From DATCMA01 sp036563645 (GTDB taxonomy: Bacteria > Actinomycetota > Actinomycetes > Mycobacteriales > Micromonosporaceae): a stretch of DNA of 40,569 nt. Location: assembly GCA_036563645.1 (NCBI GenBank), contig DATCMA010000043.1:1-40569 (forward strand), given 5' to 3'. This document shows, in pieces, positions 31,462 through 40,569 of the stretch; position 1 is the stretch's first letter, and every line of letters starts with the position of its first letter. Made by a program: the position numbers and the translations under genes. Below the pieces are notes generated by a model. It was given only the letters and a program-made list of their open reading frames with translations. It was not told the DNA's origin and did no database searches.

Positions 31462-33523
31462 ATGACCGAACCCATCCTGGTGGTCGATGTCGGGACATCG
31501 GCCGCCCGGGCGGCGCTGGTCGTCGGTGGCGAGGCGACGCCGGTCAAGGAGCCGGGAAGCGGGCTCGCTGCCTGGCCCGCCTCGGTATGCGTCGCGGATG
31601 AGGGCTACCTCGTCGGCACCGCCGCCGAGATGCGGAAACGGGTTATCCCCGGGCGTTACATCGACGGTCCACGCCGGGCGATCGACGCGCAGGCGTCAAT
31701 CCTGTTGAATGACCGGGAGGTGCCCGGAACAGAAGCCCTCGCGGCGTACCTCGCCGTGTTGGAAATTCAGGCGAGTCAGCTTTACGGGAGCGAAATTCCC
31801 CGCCTCCTGCTGACTGTGCCGGCCGCGTACACGCCCGGCGACCCCCGCCGGGACATCATGATCGATATTGGCGAGCAGGTCGGCTTCGAAGACGTCGAGC
31901 TCGTCAGCGACGCGGTCGCGACCGCACTAGACCCGCACGCCACCGAACACCTGCCCGCCGGTGCCCTGGTGTTGGTCTGCGATCTTGGCGCCACCTGGAC
32001 CACGTCCCTCGTCCAGCTCTACGGCAGCCGGACCACCCAGTTGGCGCAGGAGAGCTGCACCGCCGGGCTCGACCTGGACGCCCAGCTCCTCAGCGACCTC
32101 CGCACGCAAGGCCGCGACTGGCTGGAGCCCCTGCTCGCGGCCCCCGGAGACGCGGGGCTGCGCGCCTACCACGAGGCGATCGACTTCGTGCGCCGGCTCA
32201 AGCACCAGCTCGGCGACGCGGAGGGGGTCGCGGAGGTCAGCGACCACTTCACCCCGGTCACGCCGCCCTACCGCCTCCACCGACGGTGGTTGGAGGCCTT
32301 CGCCCAACCGGCTGTGGAGTGGCTGGAAGCGAGCTGTCAGCGAGTCCTGGCGACCGCCGGGATTCGACCGGACCGGCTCGCCGCCGTCGTCCTCGCCGGC
32401 GGCCACTCCCGGCTACCGGCCACCGCCACCGCCATCTACCGCGCGCTCGGCCAACGCGACGACGTTCCCGCCCACCTGCTCCGCCGTCCGGCTAATCCCG
32501 ACCTCGCCGCCCTGCGCGGCGCCACCCGATTCGCCCTGGACGCGGCGGCCCGGGCCATCCCCGCCGAACCCGCGCGCTGGCGGGTGCGGCCCGTCGTGTG
32601 GGACATCCCGGGCGGCGGCGGGCACCTCGTGCGCTGGACCGTCTCGGAAGGCCAGCCCTACCGGGCGGGCACCGTCCTCGCGCAAGTCCGCACCGCCGAC
32701 GAGCGCGTCTTCGAGCTCACCGCGGCCCACGACGGGGTCTTCCTCGCCCAGCACGTCAGCCCCGGGCAGCCCGTCGGCCCGTCGTTGGTGGCCGCAGTCG
32801 CCAAGGACGCGCCGTCGCTGCTGCGGCATCCCCCGGCGCACCGCCATCGGTTCGAATCGGGGACCTGGCTGCTGACCAGCGACGGCAAGCACCTCGTCGA
32901 GTGCGACCACAAGGCGCGCGTGGTGCGGCTCCGCACCATCACCGACGGCGCGGTGGTGAGCGAGTTCCGCCCCGACCACGGCGACAACGAGATGCGGGGC
33001 CGGCTCTTCATCAACCCCGATGGCCACGTGTGCCTCATCTCCTGGGACGTCGACGGGTTGTTCTCGGTCTGGGACATCGAAACCGGGAAGCCCACCACCC
33101 GCTTCCACGACGCGCCCAATCCCCTCAGGGTGCTCGTCCACGAGGCCCACTGGCGGCTGGCCGTGGAGAGCCGCAGCCGCGGTGTCGGTCGGTTCGGCCG
33201 ATCGGTGACCACGTTCTGGGATCTGCGGACCGGCTCCCAGATCACGAAGGTGTCCGACGAGCAGTGGCAGCTCCACGAGCCCGGCTACTCCGCCACGAGC
33301 ACCCGCGACAGGCTCAACCGCAGCGCGCTGAGCCCAGACGGGCAGTTGCGCGCCACCCTCACCGAGGCGGACACCACCCCGTCGCTGGTGCTGACCGAAG
33401 CCAGCACCGACCGTGAGCTGTTCCGGGCGCGGGGCGCGGCGGGACACCGCGCTCGCGTGGGGTTCAGTGCCGATGGGCGGCACCTCTTGGCCGCCTGGGA
33501 AACCGACGAGCGGAGTCTGCTCG

Positions 33524-33540
<17 letters not shown>
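31462..33540 (+). CDS. Degenerate Hsp70-like protein with lipoyl-like and WD40-like domains
   Basis: 692 residues from ATG 31462; ATG 31441 is also possible. Residues 1-360 follow the Hsp70/actin ATPase fold: VDVGTSAAR (phosphate 1), LTVPAAYTPGDPRR, SDAVATAL, DLGATWTT (phosphate 2), and LAGGHSRLP (adenosine). Hsp70s have DLGGGT at phosphate 2, so two loop glycines are replaced and ATP hydrolysis may be lost. No DnaK substrate-binding domain follows. Instead residues about 386-448 (RWTVSEGQPYRAGTVLAQV, AAHDGVFLAQHVSPGQPV) read like a lipoyl/biotinyl barrel without the modified lysine. From 465 on, WD40-like blades recur (FSVWDIETG, TTFWDLRTG, SLLDVWDI). Its stop overlaps the next gene by 17 nt. 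Confidence 0.85.
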
Positions 33541-34891
<1,351 letters not shown>

Positions 34892-35018
34892 GACAGTTAA
34901 CGGCACGCCACGACCAGCGGTCACGACCAGGCCCTTTTTCGCCCTGCGGCGCGCCAACAGCGTCACTCTGCCGGGGCGAAACCGTGTCCGCCGCGCGGCG
35001 ATCACCGTTGTTCCGGCC

Positions 35019-36956
35019 GTGGAGGCCGATCGCCGTCAATCGTCCCCGGCCGTGCCGGCGAGTGTGGTGTTCGAGCAGCACTACGACCGGCTCGTGCGGA
35101 TCGCGTACCTCGTCGGGCCCCGCGTGCGCAACGAAACCACCCGCCTGGTGCGGGCGCACCGCACGGTGCAGCGCTGCCTGCCGCTGCGGTCCCGGGCCAC
35201 GCTGACGTACCCGGAGCTCGTCGCCCGCGTGGTGCGCCGCGCCGCCCGGCCACGCCGGTGGGCCTTGCCCGCGCTGGTCCCCTGGGCCCGCCCCACACCG
35301 CTCGCCGGAGACCGCGGCCACCGCATCCTCTCCATCGTGCTCGCCACCACACCCGCCCCGGTGCGCGCCGCGTACGTGCTGCTCAATGTGGAGAAGATGA
35401 CCGCCCGGGACACCGTGCTCACGCTGCACGCCGCGGGCTGGCGCGCCGGCGTCGCGCACGTCGCGGCGGCGACCGCGCTGCGGCAACGCCTCGTCGAGGA
35501 GTACGGCATCGACGTCGACGAGCAGCGCGCCCTGCTCACCGAGGAGCCCACCGACCCCACCCTGGCGCGGTTGCGGGCCCCACGCCCGGACGCGCTGCGG
35601 CTGTGGCGCGTGGCCCGGTGGGGGAGCGCGGCGGTGGCGGCCTCCCTCGCGGCGACGGTGGCCGCCGTCCCCTGGCTGGACCCGGCGGGGGCGGAGCCGG
35701 CATCGGAGGCGATCGGCGCCTGGGTCACCCCCGAGCCGACCCCGGTGACCGTCCGCCGAGTCTCGGCACGGGCGTGGCGGACGACGAGCGAACCGAGCTT
35801 GGCGAGCTGGCCCACCCGAGGCTCGCTCGCCAACGACGAACAGCTCATCGACCAGGCGGTGACGGCCTGGCAGGATGTGGCGCGCCAGGCGCCCACCCCG
35901 ACGCCCGCCGCCCCCAGCACGCTCACCACCGCTTCCCGCCAGCTCACCACCTTGGCGAGCGGCAACGGTCTCGCGGTCTCGGTCAGCGGCGGCGCGACCC
36001 CCCAGCCGCCCGTCGGCTCGCCGCAGCTGCTGTACGCCGGAGACATCGACGGCATCTCCGTCGCGGTCCTCGCCGATCCCACGCGGATCGCGACGTACAC
36101 GGTGGCGGGTCACAAACGGGCGTTGGTCATCGCGCCCGCCCCGACGCACGGTGTCGACCGGGCGAGCGTGCTGCGCCTCAGCCTCACCCCGAACCAGGCG
36201 CGCTACCTGGTCGCGCCTTGGGTGAACCGCGTCGACGTCCGCACCGCGGATGGGCGCTCGTGGCGATCGCTCACCGTCTCCGGTGGGATCACCGCGCCGG
36301 TATCGGTGTCGACGTCCGAGGACTGCTGGGCCGGTCCGCTGCTGCGCATCTGGTCCTCGGAGGTCGATGACGGATCGCCGTTCGTCCTCGCCGACCTCGG
36401 TGGCACCGCGCTCGTCGATCTCCGGTACGTGCCGCCCAGCCTCACCGCGGCGACGGCCGCGACGCGGGCGCCCGGGTCCGCGGAGCTCGCCACACTGAGC
36501 CGGCTGCGGTGCGCGATTGGCGAGCTGCGCGACAGCGCTCCAGAGTCGGTCACCGCGTGGGAAGTCTGGTCCGGCGGGCTGCCCGTCGGGCTCGGTCCGT
36601 CGCAGGTGGTCTGCCTGCGGGCCGAGTTGCCGGACGGGAGGAGCCACGTCGCGGCGGTGCTGACCCGCATCGGCGGCGGCACCGGCTCCACCGTCGCCGC
36701 CGCGACCGACAGCCCGCTCTGCTCCCGCCGCACCCCCGCCGTGGTGATCGCCTGGTGGTGGCGCTCCACCACCGACTCCTGGTACCACATCGCGGTCGGC
36801 AGCACGGGGGTCGGGACCGTAGAGGTCAGCGTCGACGGTGTGACGCACCGTGGGGCGGGCTTCCTCGTGGCCGGGCCATTCCCCAGGCGACCGACCGGCT
36901 CGGTCACCACGCGCGCAACGGACTGGTCCGGGCGCTCCGTTCCAGTGCTGGGGTGA
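35019..36956 (+). CDS. Membrane protein with degenerate ECF-sigma-like cytoplasmic domain
   Basis: 645 residues. The N-terminal 165 residues resemble a SigE-type ECF sigma factor: VFEQHYDRLVRIAYLVGP starts a region-2-like part and TTPAPVRAAYVLLNVEKMT starts a region-4-like part. The acidic DDLVQE-like segment of region 2 is replaced by basic residues (RNETTRLVRAHRTVQ), and no clear recognition helix remains. One membrane helix lies at about 203-219. The remaining 420 residues are outside, beginning with a Thr/Pro/Ser-rich stretch, then beta-rich domains with a Cys pair and an Ala-Trp-Trp-Trp motif. The GTG start is uncertain; GTG 35052 is an alternative. It lies 127 nt after the Hsp70-like pair on the same strand. 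Confidence 0.8.
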   Translation: MEADRRQSSPAVPASVVFEQHYDRLVRIAYLVGPRVRNETTRLVRAHRTVQRCLPLRSRATLTYPELVARVVRRAARPRRWALPALVPWARPTPLAGDRGHRILSIVLATTPAPVRAAYVLLNVEKMTARDTVLTLHAAGWRAGVAHVAAATALRQRLVEEYGIDVDEQRALLTEEPTDPTLARLRAPRPDALRLWRVARWGSAAVAASLAATVAAVPWLDPAGAEPASEAIGAWVTPEPTPVTVRRVSARAWRTTSEPSLASWPTRGSLANDEQLIDQAVTAWQDVARQAPTPTPAAPSTLTTASRQLTTLASGNGLAVSVSGGATPQPPVGSPQLLYAGDIDGISVAVLADPTRIATYTVAGHKRALVIAPAPTHGVDRASVLRLSLTPNQARYLVAPWVNRVDVRTADGRSWRSLTVSGGITAPVSVSTSEDCWAGPLLRIWSSEVDDGSPFVLADLGGTALVDLRYVPPSLTAATAATRAPGSAELATLSRLRCAIGELRDSAPESVTAWEVWSGGLPVGLGPSQVVCLRAELPDGRSHVAAVLTRIGGGTGSTVAAATDSPLCSRRTPAVVIAWWWRSTTDSWYHIAVGSTGVGTVEVSVDGVTHRGAGFLVAGPFPRRPTGSVTTRATDWSGRSVPVLG

Positions 36957-37084
36957 GTGGGTTGAGCACGGTCCTGTCGCGCTGAGGGTGGTCTCCGGCC
37001 GCGCGGGTGGGCGTTGCGGCGATCGTTGTCGTTGACGGCGTCGCACTCCCCCTCAGGGCCGTCAGCCCGGTGTTCGGGCGTGAG

Positions 37085-37090
37085 TAGAGT
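37085..37090 (+). promoter_or_regulatory. -10 element before the small ORF and membrane pair
   Basis: TAGAGT lies 7 nt before GTG 37098, the same geometry as the other leaderless promoters. It marks the start of a separate transcript after the sigma-like membrane protein gene. Confidence 0.5.
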
Positions 37091-37097
37091 GGCGCCC

Positions 37098-37142
37098 GTG
37101 AACCGTGATCCGAGCGGGGTGGACCGGTGCATGGACCGCTAG
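37098..37142 (+). CDS. Possible 14-codon leaderless leader peptide
   Basis: GTG 37098 to TAG 37142 encodes MNRDPSGVDRCMDR. It sits exactly where a leaderless message from TAGAGT would begin, and it overlaps the start (GTG 37127) of the following membrane gene by 16 nt in another frame. Translation of this peptide could deliver ribosomes to the next start. Without expression data it may be just a chance frame. Confidence 0.35.
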   Translation: MNRDPSGVDRCMDR

Positions 37143-37495
37143 CGACCCTGACCACCATCACCTCACTCCTCGTCGCCGGCTGGGCGCTCATCGGGGCGGT
37201 ACGCAACCGGCCGCCGGACCGCGTCCAGTTCATCGGCCTGGGTGTGCTTGGCCTCGTCATCGTCGCGCTGACCGTCATGGCGGTGATCGCCATGGCCAGC
37301 GGCGAGCGGCCGGCCAGTATGGCCACATTCATCGGTTACCTGATCACGATGATCTGCCTGCCGCCGCTCGGCGCGGTCCTCGCCCGGCTGGAACCGACCC
37401 GCTGGGGTTCGGTGATCGTCACGGTGGTCTGCCTCGTGGTGCCGGTTCTCGTGCTGCGGCTGCACCAGACCTGGGCGGAGGTGTCCGTTGGCTGA
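37127..37495 (+). CDS. Small integral membrane protein, unknown
   Basis: 122 residues with four membrane helices (about 8-25, 36-58, 66-85, 93-110). Charged loops are short (VRNRPPDRVQ, ARLEPTRWG). No family was recognised. The start GTG 37127 has no strong ribosome site and overlaps the putative leader peptide, suggesting coupled translation. Its end overlaps the next gene by 8 nt. Confidence 0.7.
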   Translation: MHGPLATLTTITSLLVAGWALIGAVRNRPPDRVQFIGLGVLGLVIVALTVMAVIAMASGERPASMATFIGYLITMICLPPLGAVLARLEPTRWGSVIVTVVCLVVPVLVLRLHQTWAEVSVG

Positions 37496-37904
37496 ATCTC
37501 GTCCTGCCCCAGCCACCAACCGCGGCTTCGGTCGGGTGCTGGTCGCCGTCTACCTCCTCTTCGCGGTGGCGGCCTCCGCGCGCGCCGGTGTCCAGATCGC
37601 GACGCGTTTCGACGAGGCCCCGCTGGCCTACGCGCTCTCCGCGCTCGCGGCGTGCGTCTACATCGTGGCGACCGTTGGGCTGGCCCGGGGCACCGCGTTC
37701 GGCCGCCGGCTGGCCGTCGCCTGCTGCACGTTCGAGTTCCTCGGCGTCGTGGTGATCGGCGCCGCCAGCGTCCTCTATCCCGAGGCCTTCCCCGACGAGA
37801 CGGTCTGGTCAGCCTTCGGCCAGGGGTACGGCTACGTCCCGCTGGTCCTCCCCGTGCTCGGCCTGTACTGGCTCTGGCGCGGTGCCCGCGACGCCTCAAC
37901 GTGA
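37488..37904 (+). CDS. Small integral membrane protein, unknown
   Basis: 138 residues with four membrane helices (about 16-34, 48-66, 76-95, 113-130). The start is TTG 37488 with GGAGG 7 nt upstream; it overlaps the preceding gene by 8 nt, so the pair is translationally coupled and may form a complex. There is a cysteine pair (ACCTFEF) in the third helix. No family was recognised. Confidence 0.75.
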   Translation: MAESRPAPATNRGFGRVLVAVYLLFAVAASARAGVQIATRFDEAPLAYALSALAACVYIVATVGLARGTAFGRRLAVACCTFEFLGVVVIGAASVLYPEAFPDETVWSAFGQGYGYVPLVLPVLGLYWLWRGARDAST

Positions 37905-38108
37905 GGCGCGACGACCACGGCGCGGCGAGCGCCGCGGCAGCAACGAGATGATCGTCGATAAGCCCGGTTGACCTGCGGCGGCGTTCGCAGAATGAGGGGG
38001 ACACCGGCGAGCGCCACCACCATCACGAGCGCCACCATCACGTCCGTGCTGGCGCCGCGACCACCACCGCCGGCGCTTGCCCTGCCCTGCGTACGGGGAG
38101 CGGCACCC

Positions 38109-39515
38109 ATGGTAGAGCGCATGGTGATCATCGGCGGCGACGCCGCAGGAATGTCCGCGGGATCGCAGGCCCGCCGGATGCGCGGCCCGGACGACCTCGC
38201 CATCGTGGTCTTCGAACGCGGCACCCACACCTCCTACTCCGCCTGCGGCATCCCGTACTGGATCGCCGGGATGGTCAGCGGGCCGAGCGCGCTCGTCGCC
38301 CGGGATCCGGAGACGTACCGCAGGGAGTACGCGATGGACGTCCGCCTCCGGCACGAGGTCATCGCCATCGACCTCGATCGGCGGGAGGTGGTGGCGCGCG
38401 CGCTCGACGACGGTGGGCGCGAGGTCCGCGAACCCTTCGACACTCTCGTGTACGCCGCCGGCGCGATTCCCCACCCACCGCCGTGGCCCGAGCGTGACGT
38501 GGCGGGGGTGTTCGGGGTCCAGACCCTGAACGACGGTGAGGCGCTGCGCGCGTGGTTGAGCAGCCACCACCACATGCGGCGGGCGGTGGTGCTCGGCGGC
38601 GGATACATCGGCGTGACGATGGCGGAAGCCCTCGTCCGCCGTGGCCTCGCGGTGACCCTCATCGACCGCGCCGAGCAACCGATGCCCACGATGGACCCGG
38701 ACATGGGCCGGATGGTGAGCGACGCCCTTAAAGAGATAGGTATCGATGTCAGGAGTGGCGTGGTGGCCACCGGCCTCGAGCACGAGGACGGACGGGTCAC
38801 CGCCGTCCACACCAACGACGGCACGGTGCCGGCCGACGTCGTCATCTTGGGCCTCGGCGTCCGCCCCAATACGCAGCTCGCGGCGGAAGCCGGATTTCCG
38901 ATCGGGGTGACCGGGGGAATCAAGACCGACGACCACATGCGCGTCGTCGGGGAGCCGGGTCAAGACGACTCCCGGTTCGCCGGGGTCTGGGCGGCGGGTG
39001 ACTGTGTGGAGACCGTGCATCGGATCACCGGCCAACCCGTGCACATCCCGCTCGGCACCCACGCCAACAAGCAGGGGCGGGTGGCGGGCCTCAACATCGG
39101 CGGCAGCGACGCGACCTTCCCTGGGGTGATCGGCACCACGGTGAGCAAGGTGTGTGGGTTGGAGGTGGCCCGCACCGGTCTGCGCGAGCGCGACGCCCAA
39201 CAAGCCGGTCTCCCCTACCTCACCGTGACCGTCACGTCGACCAACCGCGCCCCCTACTTCCCGGGAACCGCGTCGATCACCGTCAAGCTCATCGCCGAGC
39301 GCCCCAGCGGTCGACTCCTCGGCGCGCAGATCATCGGCGAGTCCGAGGCGGCGAAACGAATCGACCCGTTGGCGGTGGCGATTTGGAATGACATGACCGT
39401 AGTGGAGATGACCAGCTTGGACCTCGGCTACGCCCCGCCGTACGCGCCGGTCTGGGACCCCGTGCTGGTCGCCGCGCGTAAGGCGGCGAACGCCATCGAC
39501 GGGGATAAGCGGTAG
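38109..39515 (+). CDS. CoA-disulfide reductase/NADH oxidase-like flavoprotein
   Basis: 468 residues of the pyridine nucleotide-disulfide oxidoreductase class. The FAD-binding IIGGDAAGMSAGSQARR is at the N-terminus. SYSACGIPYWIAG carries the single redox cysteine typical of CoA-disulfide reductases and Nox/Npr. VVLGGGYIGVTMAEAL binds NAD(P)H, VWAAGDCVE is the second FAD motif, and a dimerisation domain follows from about 340 with TNRAPYFPGT and LLGAQIIGE. It probably reduces CoA disulfide, a persulfide or peroxide with NAD(P)H; which is uncertain. ATG 38109 has GGGAGC 7 nt upstream; open sequence further back to 37968 lacks family similarity. Confidence 0.9.
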   Translation: MVERMVIIGGDAAGMSAGSQARRMRGPDDLAIVVFERGTHTSYSACGIPYWIAGMVSGPSALVARDPETYRREYAMDVRLRHEVIAIDLDRREVVARALDDGGREVREPFDTLVYAAGAIPHPPPWPERDVAGVFGVQTLNDGEALRAWLSSHHHMRRAVVLGGGYIGVTMAEALVRRGLAVTLIDRAEQPMPTMDPDMGRMVSDALKEIGIDVRSGVVATGLEHEDGRVTAVHTNDGTVPADVVILGLGVRPNTQLAAEAGFPIGVTGGIKTDDHMRVVGEPGQDDSRFAGVWAAGDCVETVHRITGQPVHIPLGTHANKQGRVAGLNIGGSDATFPGVIGTTVSKVCGLEVARTGLRERDAQQAGLPYLTVTVTSTNRAPYFPGTASITVKLIAERPSGRLLGAQIIGESEAAKRIDPLAVAIWNDMTVVEMTSLDLGYAPPYAPVWDPVLVAARKAANAIDGDKR

Positions 39516-39527
39516 CGACGTCACTGT

Positions 39528-40391
39528 TCAGCCGCGGGCGGCCGCGGGTGCGCCCCGGGCGCCGCGCGGGGAGGCCGAGCGCGGCTCCGGCTGGCAGCGG
39601 GGGCACCAGTAGGAGTTGCGGCCCGCGAGGGTGGCTCGACGGATCACGCTGCCGCACACCAAGCAGCCCTGGCCGGCGCGGCGGTAGACGTACACCTCGC
39701 CCCCGTGCCGATCGACGCGCGGCGGCCGACCCATCGCCTCCGGCGAATGCTCGTCACGGACGGTGTCGATGCGACCTGTCGCCACACCGTGGCGCATCAG
39801 CGTCCGTAGATCCGTCCACATGAGTTTCCACTGTGTCTTCGGCAGGTCGCTTCCCGGGAGCGTCGGGGGAATGCCCGCGCGGAACAACACCTCGCTGACG
39901 TAGACGAGCCCCGCGCCAGCGACGATCGCCTGGTCGAGCAAGAGCGCGCCGATCGCCTTGGCGCTGCGTCGAATCTTCTCGTACGCCGCTTCTGGATCGG
40001 CGTCGTCACGCAGCGGGTCAGCGCCGAGGCGGGCGCGGAGGGCGTCGACCTCGGCAGGGGTCAGCAGCTCGCACGCCGCCGGCCCCCGCAGGTCCAGCCA
40101 ATGTCGGTCGCTGACGAGCCGTAACCGCACCTGCCCGACCGGCTCCGGTGGCTCCCCCGCGCCGTCCGTGAACGTGCCATAGAGACCCAGGTGCACGTGC
40201 AGGATGTCACCGGAGTCGTAGTGGTGCAGCAGGTGCTTGCCGTACGCTTCGGTGGCGCGCAGGGTCGCCCCCGATATCCGCTTAGCGCCAGCCGCGAACC
40301 GCCCTTGAGGGCTCTGCGCGGTCACCGTGGCCCCGCCGAACAGCTCCCAGTGCCGGGCCGCGAGCCGGTGAATCGTGTGTCCTTCGGGCAC
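39528..40391 (-). CDS. Nei/Fpg-family DNA glycosylase
   Basis: 287 residues. Cleavage of the first residue leaves Pro as N-terminus (PEGHTIHRLA), the catalytic nucleophile, with the Glu next to it. The GTG at 40391 is therefore the right start, since the longer reading would put three residues before PEGH. KHLLHHY has the conserved Lys, QAIVAGAGLVYVSEVLF is the helix-two-turn-helix, and a zinc finger with CLVC and CPRC closes the fold. It removes oxidised pyrimidines and cuts the AP site; PEGHTIH points to endonuclease VIII rather than MutM. The tail after the zinc finger is Ala/Arg/Gly-rich. Confidence 0.92.
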   Translation of the reverse strand: MPEGHTIHRLAARHWELFGGATVTAQSPQGRFAAGAKRISGATLRATEAYGKHLLHHYDSGDILHVHLGLYGTFTDGAGEPPEPVGQVRLRLVSDRHWLDLRGPAACELLTPAEVDALRARLGADPLRDDADPEAAYEKIRRSAKAIGALLLDQAIVAGAGLVYVSEVLFRAGIPPTLPGSDLPKTQWKLMWTDLRTLMRHGVATGRIDTVRDEHSPEAMGRPPRVDRHGGEVYVYRRAGQGCLVCGSVIRRATLAGRNSYWCPRCQPEPRSASPRGARGAPAAARG

Positions 40392-40399
40392 GGAGGGCA

Positions 40400-40405
40400 A
40401 GGGTA
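40400..40405 (-). promoter_or_regulatory. -10-like element before the nei-type gene
   Basis: Minus-strand TACCCT lies 8 nt before GTG 40391, slightly farther than in the other leaderless cases. Confidence 0.35.
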
Positions 40406-40424
40406 GCTGTCGGCGGGGCCGGGT

Positions 40425-40569
40425 CTAACGTCGCCGGAGGGCGAGGTAGATGATCAGGCCGGCGCCGGTGGCGAGCAGGAGGATGACTCCGGCGGCGATG
40501 AGCAGTAGCCCGAGCACGTTCACTGGCCGCTCCGGAGGGCTGGCGGCCGCTGGTGGTGGTGGCACGGCT
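40425..40569 (-). CDS. C-terminal end of a membrane protein, partial
   Basis: The stop TAG is at 40427-40425 and the frame is open to the window edge, giving 47 residues. A Pro/Ala-rich stretch (PPPPAAASPP) precedes one strongly hydrophobic helix (LGLLLIAAGVILLLATGAGL) and a basic end (LALRRR), the layout of a C-terminal anchor with external part upstream. Nothing more can be said. Confidence 0.6.
   Translation of the reverse strand, partial: AVPPPPAAASPPERPVNVLGLLLIAAGVILLLATGAGLIIYLALRRR

Noticed and set aside
35019..36956. A working ECF sigma factor
   Set aside because: The region-2 acidic segment and the region-4 recognition helix are not preserved, and the protein continues into a membrane helix and a large outside part.
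37968..38108. N-terminal extension of the CoA-disulfide-reductase-like protein
   Set aside because: The extra residues lack family similarity, and ATG 38109 has its own ribosome site directly before the FAD-binding motif.

Overview
This is a high-GC, gene-dense segment that reads as the chromosome of an actinomycete (Actinomycetota). GC-rich codon use, few T-tracts after terminators, many leaderless genes (a TAGGCT or TAGGGT -10 element 6-8 nt before a GTG/ATG start) and the gene order clpS - DUF2017 - mec - cysO - cysM - (cAMP-phosphodiesterase-like MBL) - rph - rdgB beside pncB, well known from Mycobacterium, all fit. An expansin and a secreted GH12-CBM2 cellulase suggest a plant-debris or cellulose degrader. 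No phage, IS element, integrase or CRISPR array was seen.

Layout. 1-3.2 kb: end of an L,D-transpeptidase gene, tRNA-His, orn, a GT87 mannosyltransferase-like protein and a small membrane protein. 3.3-9.5 kb: a copper/thiol module arranged around an ECF sigma factor. Leftward run anti-sigma, CopC-CopD, YcnI; rightward run sigma, MauE/DoxX-like, DsbA-like and a secreted/membrane protein. The anti-sigma gene and the MauE gene carry the same promoter (GGGAAC, 17 nt, CGACTA, then 6-7 nt to the start codon), so the sigma factor probably switches on both arms. 9.6-15.6 kb: bcp, tRNA-Leu, expansin, a methyltransferase, rdgB-rph, an MBL-fold hydrolase and a Pro-rich membrane protein. 15.7-20.6 kb: CysO-dependent cysteine synthesis (clpS, DUF2017, mec, cysO, cysM) and nicotinate/nicotinamide salvage (pncB, pncA). 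20.7-26.6 kb: ctaD, a KDG kinase/KDPG aldolase pair divergent from an IclR regulator, and the cellulase behind a CelR-like operator.

26.7-37.9 kb is the accessory-looking part. It holds two unusually long, less GC-rich gene-free stretches, several unrecognised proteins, a heme-oxygenase-like protein without the usual proximal histidine, a GDT1-type Mn2+ exporter behind a yybP-ykoY riboswitch, and a three-gene cluster (31.5-37.0 kb). The cluster encodes an Hsp70-like protein with a lipoyl-like domain and a WD40-like C-terminus, a second Hsp70-like protein with the same lipoyl-like domain, and a membrane protein whose cytoplasmic part resembles a degenerate ECF sigma factor. This cluster is my best candidate for an undescribed system. 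38.1-40.6 kb: a CoA-disulfide-reductase-like flavoprotein, a Nei-type DNA glycosylase and the end of a membrane protein gene.

All calls come from reading the sequence and from family knowledge; no database search or structure prediction was run.
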